Shown here: piece after piece, positions 7,203 to 14,275 of the stretch
How positions within the stretch are numbered: the stretch's first letter is position 1
Layout of the letters: each line of letters opens with the position of its first letter
Origin: Pararhodobacter sp.
GTDB lineage: Bacteria > Pseudomonadota > Alphaproteobacteria > Rhodobacterales > Rhodobacteraceae
Reading direction: 5' to 3'
DNA: 50,376 bases
Assembly (NCBI RefSeq): GCF_034676545.1
Contig: NZ_JAUCBZ010000013.1
Location: forward strand, 1-50,376
Made by a program: the position numbers and the translations under genes
The notes under the pieces: model-generated
Databases searched by the model: none
What the model saw: only the letters and a program-made list of their open reading frames with translations
Told to the model about the DNA's origin: nothing

Positions 7203-8059
7203 GCCCAGCCGCCGCCGTTGCCGCCTCGGGATGCGCCATTGGGCACAGACCCCACGGTCCCGCCCGAACCGCCGCCATGCCCCCCGTTGCCGGGGTTTGT
7301 TGGTGCGGATGCGCCACCCGCCGCGCCACCGCCACCGCCAAGATCACCGCCATTGCCGCCCGAGCCACTCGGCGGCGAGCTGTTGATCCGTTGATAGCTT
7401 CCGCCACCACCAGCACCCGCGCCCCCAGCACCAGCAGTGACTGTGGGGGTGCCAGCCTCTCCCCCGGAACCGGCCAGAATATCTGTAGGGAAGCGCGGCG
7501 TCCGCAGTCCACTGATACCCGCCCCCGGCACCCCCGCTGATGCCGATGATGCAGCCCCGGCACCCGCTCCCGGCGCAGCACCGGCCCCAATTCCACCGGC
7601 GCGCCCGCCAACTCCTCCTCCGCCGCCAGCGGCAGTCTCAGTCGCATCAGCGTTCCCGCCATTACCGCCATTCCCGAGGTACGACCCCGCCGCCGCACCG
7701 CCGCCACCGGAATAGCTGCCACCGGCCCCACCAGTCCCGCCCTGCGCCTGGAAATCCCCGCCGACACCATTGCCAGGAGCCGCAGCCGTAGCGCCTGTGG
7801 CTGACATGTGCGCCCCGAACGAGGATGTGCCACCGTTACCCGTGCCGGCAGTGGCCGCATTGGCGTATGAGCTCTCGCCGCCGCCAACGCACCGCACGCG
7901 ATAAGTGCCGGCAACCGGGGCGCGGAACGAGAACGTGCCGGCCACTGGAAACACCACGAACATGCCTTGGCCATAGATGCCAAGCGTATGTGTCAGGTTA
8001 CTGTCTCCGCCACCGCCGCCCGCCGCCGCGCGCAAAGTCTCTGAATGATACCGATGCAT
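7085..8059 (-). CDS. Glycine-rich tail adhesin (receptor-binding candidate)
   Basis: A 324-residue protein preceded by GGAG six bases before its ATG. Residues 1-60 are an ordinary beta-type region (FVVFPVAGTFSFRAPVAGTY), after which some 240 residues are dominated by GG, GGG, GGNGG and GAGGAG runs with short variable inserts, ending in ITTITVGNGGGAGS and LVVVEW. This composition is typical of phage adhesins with polyglycine-II sandwich cores, such as gp38 of T-even-like phages, where loops between glycine segments contact the receptor. It probably caps the tail fibre. The glycine repeats explain the spurious long opposite-strand frames. Confidence 0.7.
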   Translation of the reverse strand: MHRYHSETLRAAAGGGGGDSNLTHTLGIYGQGMFVVFPVAGTFSFRAPVAGTYRVRCVGGGESSYANAATAGTGNGGTSSFGAHMSATGATAAAPGNGVGGDFQAQGGTGGAGGSYSGGGGAAAGSYLGNGGNGGNADATETAAGGGGGVGGRAGGIGAGAAPGAGAGAASSASAGVPGAGISGLRTPRFPTDILAGSGGEAGTPTVTAGAGGAGAGGGGSYQRINSSPPSGSGGNGGDLGGGGGAAGGASAPTNPGNGGHGGGSGGTVGSVPNGASRGGNGGGWAHGEFDLAEGAITTITVGNGGGAGSINAPGGTGLVVVEW

Positions 8060-8062
8060 AGA

Positions 8063-8365
8063 TCACTCCTCCCGCCCGATGAGGGTCACGGATACGTCTG
8101 ATGTTGTGGTGCGCACATAGACCCGCGCCCCGGCAGGCAGTGGCAACGGATGGCGGGCCAACACGTCACCGGCCTTGATGAGCGCTTCCCACTCGATCCA
8201 ACTGGATGGGGCGGGCGCAACACCATTGGTGACAGCCACGGACACCCGCCCTTCAGCGCGCCCCCGATTGACGATGGTGAGCAGATATGTGCCGCCGGCA
8301 GACACGCCGCCGGCCGTGATATCCAGAAGTTCGTCGGCCGCCGGCGCGGCCTGATAGATGGGCAT
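8063..8365 (-). CDS. Small tail/fibre-associated protein
   Basis: A 100-residue protein; the ATG at 8365 is preceded by GAGG at six bases and lies nine bases after the fibre-gene stop. The sequence is beta-rich (GGTYLLTIVNRG, GRVSVAVTN, GARVYVRTTTSDVSVTLIG), compatible with a small sandwich domain in the tail-fibre region. It lies between the fibre N-terminal protein and the glycine-rich adhesin and may be a linker between them. No named family recognised. Confidence 0.6.
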   Translation of the reverse strand: MPIYQAAPAADELLDITAGGVSAGGTYLLTIVNRGRAEGRVSVAVTNGVAPAPSSWIEWEALIKAGDVLARHPLPLPAGARVYVRTTTSDVSVTLIGREE

Positions 8366-8373
8366 TGGGGACC

Positions 8374-8907
8374 TCACAAACATCCGTAGAAGAGGAGAGC
8401 TGGCGGCTTGTTGCGCGCCTGTGGTGAGACCAGCCGCCATGCGGCCCCGTCATTGAGCAGATCCAGCACCGCGCCCGCTTGCCAGTCCCGCCCCAGCAAC
8501 GGCCCGCCATTGTCGGCGCGCACGATGGGCTGTGGCGGCAGGTCACCCAGTTGCAGTGTCGCGGGTCCGGTATTTTGAGCACTCACAACCACCCGGAGCG
8601 GCATGCCCGTCAGATCGACCAGCGAGAGTGGTGCAGGCTCAAGGGCGAGGCTGAGCGCATCACCGGTGCCTTCAGCGGCTGCAAAGTTGGCGCGCTGGGA
8701 TCGGATGGCCCGCAGAACCTGCACAAGGTCATCCCCCGAAAGGTCATACCCCGCGCGCGCGATCAGGGCGGCAAGTTCTTCCTGCACGCCGTTGAGCCAA
8801 TCGGCTGTAATTTCGGTGCCGACGATCCCGGCAGGCAGGTTCTCGGCCCGGAACCCGCGACGCCCGTCGCCAATGTCGAACGTGTCGTGACCATTGACGC
8901 GGTCCAT
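8374..8907 (-). CDS. Phage tail fibre protein (baseplate-proximal)
   Basis: A 177-residue protein whose first half (FDIGDGRRGFRAENL, AGIVGTEITADWLNGVQEEL) is the pattern seen at the start of many phage tail fibres and collars that attach to the baseplate. The second half is a beta-rich domain ending PPALLFYGCL. It is short for a fibre, so the receptor-binding part is probably supplied by the two following gene products. The start overlaps the gp48 stop (TGATG). Confidence 0.7.
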   Translation of the reverse strand: MDRVNGHDTFDIGDGRRGFRAENLPAGIVGTEITADWLNGVQEELAALIARAGYDLSGDDLVQVLRAIRSQRANFAAAEGTGDALSLALEPAPLSLVDLTGMPLRVVVSAQNTGPATLQLGDLPPQPIVRADNGGPLLGRDWQAGAVLDLLNDGAAWRLVSPQARNKPPALLFYGCL

Positions 8908-9461
8908 CAGCCAACCCCTTCAAATGTGATGACAATGCTGGTGTGTGCGGGTGCGATACGCCGCAACTCGCAGTCGAGGGTCAGGGCCATGGCTGGCGGC
9001 GTGCCCACCGGCACCATGACCTGCCACACGAACTGCGCCCCCTCTGGCCTCAGGCGATGGCCGGCCCGCGCGACATTGGCTCGGGTGGGCCAGAATTCCC
9101 GGATGTTAATTTTTACGCCCAGTTTTGAGGCGACGCCGGTGTAGTAGGCGATGGATTGCCCCCCGCGCGCAGTCCAGCGCTGGTGGGCAAGACGACGCCG
9201 GTCTGCCAGAGGCAGGGTTGAGGGATCGCCTCCGCATGATGGGCCAAGCACTCGTTCGAAGTCCGGCAGGCAGTGCGTGGCGGTGCGCGGATCAATCTCA
9301 TCCATTGCCGCGCCGGCGGCTGCCTCGATCTCGCTGATCAGGGTCGCGGCCGGCATCAGGATCGCCGCGAGCAGGCTGCCCTCATCACGGGCCGGCCAGA
9401 TCCAGCCCGATGGCAGGAGGGCCATCAACCCGTCATGCACATCTGAGGGCGTGCGGCTCAT
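8907..9461 (-). CDS. Mu gp48-like baseplate protein (DUF2313/YmfQ)
   Basis: A 184-residue protein with the features of the gp48 family: an N-terminal MALLPSGWIWP segment, an acidic helix, LADRRRLAHQRWTARGGQS, and a C-terminal beta segment. It joins gp47 in the Mu baseplate wedge and links to the fibres. It starts in an ATGA overlap with gp47. Confidence 0.85.
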   Translation of the reverse strand: MSRTPSDVHDGLMALLPSGWIWPARDEGSLLAAILMPAATLISEIEAAAGAAMDEIDPRTATHCLPDFERVLGPSCGGDPSTLPLADRRRLAHQRWTARGGQSIAYYTGVASKLGVKINIREFWPTRANVARAGHRLRPEGAQFVWQVMVPVGTPPAMALTLDCELRRIAPAHTSIVITFEGVG

Positions 9462-10555
9462 TCGGGAGGCTCAAGAATACGGATCGTCCCCGGAACAGCC
9501 AGCTCCTGCCGCTCCACGGCAATGGTGGCCGCTGGCGCAATCAGGCGGTGCCGATATTCACCGGCGGCAGACGAAATAGATTCTGAGAGACGGGACAGGT
9601 ACAGATTCCCACCGATGTGCGCTTCAGCGGCGAAGAACGTCCGAACGGATGCTTCCGCTGCCGCGCGGACAGGGCCGTCGAACGGGTTGATCTCAACCGT
9701 CAGATCGACCGGCCGCAAGATGGCTGGCAGGATGACAGGGTGCGCCGTCACCGGCCGCTCCCGCTCAATGAGCGACGCGATGGCCTCCATTTCAGAGGCG
9801 CTGGGCGGGCGTGGTGTCAGGCGCGAGCCCATGGCCACAATGATGGCGACAGTGCCGGCACCCGCCCAGTCGCCATAAACACGCACGGACGAGGTCGCGA
9901 AGGCATTCGAGATCCAGCGTGGATAGTCGGATGCCGCACCACCCTGCGCTGGAGTCTGGATCTCGACCAGCAGCCGCGCAAGCAAGGCGTTGTCGGCTTC
10001 AATGGCCGCTCCGCCCACCAGACCGCCATCATCGACGACGGCGACCTGGTCTGTGATGGGGATAACCGTCGGCACATTCAGGGCAATGTAAGCTGCCGCA
10101 TTGCCCGAGGGGCCAACCTCGGCCGCGCGCAGATCCAGCAGCGCCGTGCCAGCCTCTCCGATCGTGACCGTGCTGTCCACGATATAGGCCACATCACCAG
10201 ACAGCACCGTGCCCATAGGGATGATGGTTCCGGGTGCGCCGCTAACTTCGGCGCGACCGATCGCTGGCGTCGCGGGCCGCCGCACCACCCCCCAGATGGA
10301 GGCGTGGCGCTCCAGATGCTCCGCATCCGCCGTATCCGGGAAGTATTGCTGCCCCCACCAGCGCAGATGAAGATGCGTCTCATAGATGCCCATCACGAAA
10401 GTGCGGATGAGGGCCGCAATCATGCCGCGCGGTGAGCGCACGGCCCGTGAGATGGCGGCAGGGTCGGCGTCTGGTCGCGCCTCACGGATGGAGGCTTCCA
10501 TGAGCGCTTCCATGCGGCGGGTCAGATCGCGCGGGCTGGATACCGGGAAGGGCAT
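9458..10555 (-). CDS. Baseplate J-like protein (Mu gp47)
   Basis: A 365-residue baseplate wedge protein. It shows the J-like fold landmarks: RHASIWGVVRRPATPA, the GTIIPMGTVLSGD segment, GPSGN, and the ATSSVRVYGDWAGAGTVAI stretch before a C-terminal domain that sets the wedge angle. Its place between gp46 and gp48 is exactly that of Mu. The ATG touches the gp46 stop (TGATG). Confidence 0.9.
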   Translation of the reverse strand: MPFPVSSPRDLTRRMEALMEASIREARPDADPAAISRAVRSPRGMIAALIRTFVMGIYETHLHLRWWGQQYFPDTADAEHLERHASIWGVVRRPATPAIGRAEVSGAPGTIIPMGTVLSGDVAYIVDSTVTIGEAGTALLDLRAAEVGPSGNAAAYIALNVPTVIPITDQVAVVDDGGLVGGAAIEADNALLARLLVEIQTPAQGGAASDYPRWISNAFATSSVRVYGDWAGAGTVAIIVAMGSRLTPRPPSASEMEAIASLIERERPVTAHPVILPAILRPVDLTVEINPFDGPVRAAAEASVRTFFAAEAHIGGNLYLSRLSESISSAAGEYRHRLIAPAATIAVERQELAVPGTIRILEPPE

Positions 10556-11028
10556 CAGGTCAGCCCTCCAATGTCACGGGATTTGCGCAGCTCTCGCCCG
10601 TCGACCCGGATACGCTGCAACAGCCTGCCCGGATGCGGGCGCGTCACATCGATTTCCGCGCTCTTTCCGGTCTCTTCCTCGGCCCACGCGAAGGCCTCCT
10701 TAAGCCATTCGGTGCACATGAGGCTGGCAATACTGCTGTCCTTCGCACGCTCCAGCAGCCACAGGCGTGAGCCAATCGGACGATAATCAATGTCCAGTGC
10801 ATCACCGGCCCAGCCGCGCCGCTCCACGACGGTTGCTGGCGCATTGAGTTCGGAGACGCCGCTGGGAAGCTCGTCATCCTCACGGGCGCGCCGGTCACTG
10901 CCGAAGCTGATCAGCATGGCGGTGGCGGGCGTTTCATCCAGCAGCAGATCGCCATCATCCCCCAGCTGAAGGTCACAGCGGCGGGTGGCAGGATCATACG
11001 CGAAGGCGATGTCGAGGAATGCGGCCAT
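10555..11028 (-). CDS. Mu gp46-like baseplate protein
   Basis: A 157-residue protein (GP46 family, related to phage T4 gp25-type wedge initiators). Visible features: FDEDGDL-like LGDDGDLLLDETPATAM at the N-terminus, RRGWAGDALDIDY in the middle, and a C-terminal region ending in VDGRELRKSRDIGGLT. The ATG at 11028 (MAAFLDIAFAYDP) is preferred to an upstream ATG at 11055, though neither has a strong ribosome binding site. Confidence 0.85.
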   Translation of the reverse strand: MAAFLDIAFAYDPATRRCDLQLGDDGDLLLDETPATAMLISFGSDRRAREDDELPSGVSELNAPATVVERRGWAGDALDIDYRPIGSRLWLLERAKDSSIASLMCTEWLKEAFAWAEEETGKSAEIDVTRPHPGRLLQRIRVDGRELRKSRDIGGLT

Positions 11029-11095
11029 GTGCGCGAGTATCTCGCGCGCGCGCAATTGAGGTCATGGCCGCATATGCGTCACGGCGTGCCGACAA

Positions 11096-11728
11096 TCAGA
11101 TGTCGGGGGCAGGATCAGGCCCGATCACGGGTGGGACGGATACCGTGATGCCGCCCTTGGTGACGGCCACATGATGACCGCCCGCCGCAATCTTGGCCCA
11201 GCCTGTGCCGGCGGCAAAGCGGGAACCATCCGACATCCGCCCGCGCACAAAGCCGGCCTGCATATCCACGGTGCCGCCCGCATAGGTGCATGTGATTGAC
11301 CCTCCGGACGTGATCGACACTGGCGCGGGCGTCGAGACATCGACAGGTCCGGCGCTGGTCACCCTCACGGCACCGGTGGCGATGACATCTATTGATCCAT
11401 CTGCCTTGATGTGGACCCGGGAACCGTCAACCGGGCTGTAAAGCGCAACTTCTCCCGGCTCGAGATTGCCCAGCCGGTTGCCCGGTGAAGCAATGGGCAG
11501 TGCAACGCGATCACCCCCATCGCCACCGATGGCCAGCACCACAACGAGGCCATTGTCCTCGGCCCGCGATGCGAAGCCCGTAGGATACAGCACCTCGACA
11601 TCTGTCAGATCATGCCCGGCATAGAGGGACACATCCACCGTCTGCGTTTCGGCCTCATCCTTCGTGGTGCGCACCACACCACGGCTCACCATGCCACGCA
11701 TCTGCAGCGCAAGTTCCGAGAGTTTCAA
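11096..11728 (-). CDS. Baseplate assembly protein V / spike (Mu gp45)
   Basis: A 210-residue spike protein. An N-terminal OB-like domain with QTVDVSLYAGHDLTDVEVLYP and GGDGGDRVALPIAS precedes a beta-helical section with regular short repeats (VHIKADGSIDVIA, VRVTSAGPVDVST, VSITSGGSITC), as in membrane-piercing phage spikes. The protein ends in a valine/proline-rich segment. An iron-binding HxH tip is not clear. It starts in an ATGA overlap with gpP. Confidence 0.85.
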   Translation of the reverse strand: MKLSELALQMRGMVSRGVVRTTKDEAETQTVDVSLYAGHDLTDVEVLYPTGFASRAEDNGLVVVLAIGGDGGDRVALPIASPGNRLGNLEPGEVALYSPVDGSRVHIKADGSIDVIATGAVRVTSAGPVDVSTPAPVSITSGGSITCTYAGGTVDMQAGFVRGRMSDGSRFAAGTGWAKIAAGGHHVAVTKGGITVSVPPVIGPDPAPDI

Positions 11729-13011
11729 AGCGGCCTCGCTGTGCTGTCCAGTGGTCCGGAGTGCCCGGATGACCCGCGTTTGCGCCCCTTGTGCTGCCCC
11801 TGCCTGTTCGTGCGGCGGCCGCCCACCGGCTCACGGTCATAGGCATCAGGAGAGGTCACCCGCAATGCGGTCACCTCTCCCCCATCCTCGCTGTAGCGAT
11901 AGGTCACGCCCGCAATCAGCATGTCGCGATCCACATCGAGGAAGGCATCACTCACGGCAGAAATCTCATTGGGCCGCCAGAGCTCCCCGCTCTCGCCCCG
12001 ATAGCCCTTGACCTCATAATCAAGGCTCTCCGCACTGCCGCGTGAGGTGCGCTCCATCCATTCGGCCTGGCATTGGGCGCCATCATCCGTCAGCTGGGTT
12101 CGGCCGAGGGTGACAAGGGGCCGGTAGCGGCGCATCTCTTCATCGCGCGCGCGCCCCCATATACCGACGCCTGCCATCTCATGTTCGAGTTGGGCATCAA
12201 TCCATGCAGGATGATTCATTGCCAGCGCTGGCGCGAACAGGGCGCGAGCAAACAGGGGCTGCGCCGTGCTGTCGAGTGGAGACTGCTTCGCGTTATGCTT
12301 GGCACGCTTGCGGCGCTTGCCGCCGGCAGCTTCTGCCTGCCCCTTCACGTGGTATTCGGAGTGACGACCTTCCGCCGAGAACTCGCCGGATGACCCGAGC
12401 AGATTGCCGGGGAACCTCAGGGGCGATGGCGCGCGCCGCGCACCGGTGCGGGTCACGACGAGCCCTCCGACACCATCACTGGTGAGCAGGCCTCCGCGCT
12501 GGCGCAGCCCCTTTTCCAGCGCACTCAGTGCCGTTTCACCGGGCTCGAGCACATACCGCTCAAAGGGCTCACCGACATCAACCTCGCTGCGCCACTCGAG
12601 GCCATAGGGTCGCACCACTTCGCGACCGATTTCGTCCATGGTTTTGCGCCGGAACTCGGAGGGTCCCTCGACGGTCGCAGCGCCATCGATCAGATCTCGC
12701 GCCTTGTCCGATCCGGATACCGAGACACGGGCACCATCCTGTCCGGCGGCTGGCGAGAGCGTATCCACCCAGCCCACCAACACCAGCTCGCCACTCACAT
12801 AGACCTTCGCTTCAAGCCCCAGCGCCACCTTGTTGCCATAGCGCCCAAGGGTCGCGAACGGGAATGCTGCCCAGTTGCGCGCACCATCCCGCAACTCGAA
12901 GCGGAAAGACCCGGTCATGTCCTCGATGTCGCGGGTCACCTCGGCACTGGTCCACTCATCATATGGGGTGCCATCCAGCACCAGCGTGAAGGCGCGCGTC
13001 GCCCGGATCAT
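11725..13011 (-). CDS. Mu gpP-like tail hub protein
   Basis: A 428-residue baseplate hub (gpP, related to T4 gp27 and P2 gpD). The core shows WTSAEVTRDIEDMTGSFRF near the N-terminus, VSGSDKARDLIDG, and YVLEPGETALSALEKGLRQR, all family landmarks. An oddity is a repeated element: PLDSTAQPL at residues 245-253 and PLDSTARPL at the last nine residues, each after a strongly basic stretch (GGKRRKRAKHN and HKGRKRG). The gene overlaps both neighbours by ATGA. Confidence 0.88.
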   Translation of the reverse strand: MIRATRAFTLVLDGTPYDEWTSAEVTRDIEDMTGSFRFELRDGARNWAAFPFATLGRYGNKVALGLEAKVYVSGELVLVGWVDTLSPAAGQDGARVSVSGSDKARDLIDGAATVEGPSEFRRKTMDEIGREVVRPYGLEWRSEVDVGEPFERYVLEPGETALSALEKGLRQRGGLLTSDGVGGLVVTRTGARRAPSPLRFPGNLLGSSGEFSAEGRHSEYHVKGQAEAAGGKRRKRAKHNAKQSPLDSTAQPLFARALFAPALAMNHPAWIDAQLEHEMAGVGIWGRARDEEMRRYRPLVTLGRTQLTDDGAQCQAEWMERTSRGSAESLDYEVKGYRGESGELWRPNEISAVSDAFLDVDRDMLIAGVTYRYSEDGGEVTALRVTSPDAYDREPVGGRRTNRQGQHKGRKRGSSGHSGPLDSTARPL

Positions 13012-13631
13012 GGCAGCACCTCAATGGTGTCGGTCAGCACCGTGCCGGGATGCGGCAGACGGTTGCGGGTGACGATGTCGCCATGCATGGCGATCACGCT
13101 GCGCGGATCGTCTCCGGCATAATGCTGGGCCAGAAGCCAGACACTGATGCCCATTGGAGGCCTGACAGTCAGCACCGATGGCAGCCGCCCGACCACCTCG
13201 TGCAGGTCGCGTGCGAGCTGGGCGCGCAGCTGGGCGATGGCCGACCACAATGCGCCGCCCGCACCCGGCAGTGCGAGCGCTGCATCAGCCGCCATATCCA
13301 TGGCTCCGGCAAGATCCGCATCGAGCGCAGCGCGCATGGCATCTGCCTCCTGCCGGCTCTCATAGGCGATGTCGGTCGCCGCCCGCACCGCATCAGCCAG
13401 CACGGCGCAGTAGGCTGCCAGCCGCGCCGCCTGCGCTTCAGCACCCAGCGCATCGAGCGCCGAAATGTCTGCCGCTATGGCGCGCAGCAGCGCGACGGCC
13501 CGGCGCGGGGTGATGATGGCGGCAGGCGCGATATAGCCGGCCGCAGCCCCTATGGCCGGGGCAGGCCGGGAGAGCGCGGCATCCGCGATGGGGCGGGCAA
13601 TCGCGACAAGAAGAGATGAGAGCTCTGTCAT
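13008..13631 (-). CDS. gpN C-terminal-like protein (split tail/DNA circulation protein)
   Basis: A 207-residue protein, mostly alanine-rich helices, ending VWLLAQHYAGDDPRSVI...GTVLTDTIEVLP, which is how Mu gpN proteins end. In Mu gpN is one protein of about 490 residues; here the N-terminal domain is a separate upstream gene and this is the rest. The ATGA overlap keeps the two parts coupled, so this looks like a stable split rather than a recent mutation. The role would be in baseplate/tail assembly. Confidence 0.7.
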   Translation of the reverse strand: MTELSSLLVAIARPIADAALSRPAPAIGAAAGYIAPAAIITPRRAVALLRAIAADISALDALGAEAQAARLAAYCAVLADAVRAATDIAYESRQEADAMRAALDADLAGAMDMAADAALALPGAGGALWSAIAQLRAQLARDLHEVVGRLPSVLTVRPPMGISVWLLAQHYAGDDPRSVIAMHGDIVTRNRLPHPGTVLTDTIEVLP

Positions 13632-14275
13632 GACGCACCCGAAATGGCAGCACCGATCTGCTGGATACCCGTCTGCACCAACGGCATCAGGGCCGCACCT
13701 TCCGGTGCCATGGCAATGCGGGAGGATATGGCCCCGGCAACGGCACTGGCGGTCGAGTGCACTTGCGCGCGCGTGGCAACCGTCGTGATGCCGCCAAGGG
13801 CCGCGCCGCCATATCCGCCAGCGGCAGCGCGCAATCCGCCAGCGGCGGACAGCACCTGCGAGGCTGTATCCACCAGCGGGGCAAGGCTCAACTCAACCGG
13901 GGTGAAGCCCACATCGATCCACGCCACGCCCAGCTCGTTGTCGGCAAGGGAGATCTGGGCCGGGCGCTCGATCAGCACCCGCTTCTCTCCCAGCCATGGA
14001 TGCAGCAGCGTGCCGATTCCGGGAGTCTCACAGGCCCGCCGGAACGCCTCGGCTTGCGCCACGTAGTTATCACCCACGAGGAGGGCGCGGACATCGATCG
14101 TGCCCGGCAGACGCCCGAAGTCGTCACTGGCCGGCGTATCGACACCCGGCATCCATGTCAGCAGGATGCGCCGGCCAACCTCATGCCGGCTGTTGATGAC
14201 GTGGAACCTCACACCCCGGAACGCCGCCGGCATGAGGCCGGGCAGCAGGTCGCGCCAGCCAGTCCAGATTGACAT
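13628..14275 (-). CDS. DNA circularisation protein N-terminal domain (Mu gpN N-terminal half)
   Basis: A 215-residue protein with the DNA_circ_N pattern: W.DLLPGLMPAAFRGVRFHV, a GRRILLTWMPG strand, then RALLVGDNYVAQAEAFRRACETPGIGTLLHPW and a VELSLAP segment. Despite the family name, the domain is a tail/baseplate component in Mu-like phages. Its alanine-rich last 70 residues lead to a stop that overlaps the next gene. The ATG at 14275 overlaps the tape-measure stop. Confidence 0.8.
   Translation of the reverse strand: MSIWTGWRDLLPGLMPAAFRGVRFHVINSRHEVGRRILLTWMPGVDTPASDDFGRLPGTIDVRALLVGDNYVAQAEAFRRACETPGIGTLLHPWLGEKRVLIERPAQISLADNELGVAWIDVGFTPVELSLAPLVDTASQVLSAAGGLRAAAGGYGGAALGGITTVATRAQVHSTASAVAGAISSRIAMAPEGAALMPLVQTGIQQIGAAISGAS

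Noticed and set aside
7085..8059. Short GC-rich repeats that might suggest a CRISPR or satellite array
   Set aside because: The repetition is explained by glycine codons (GGN) in the adhesin; there are no regular repeat-spacer units.
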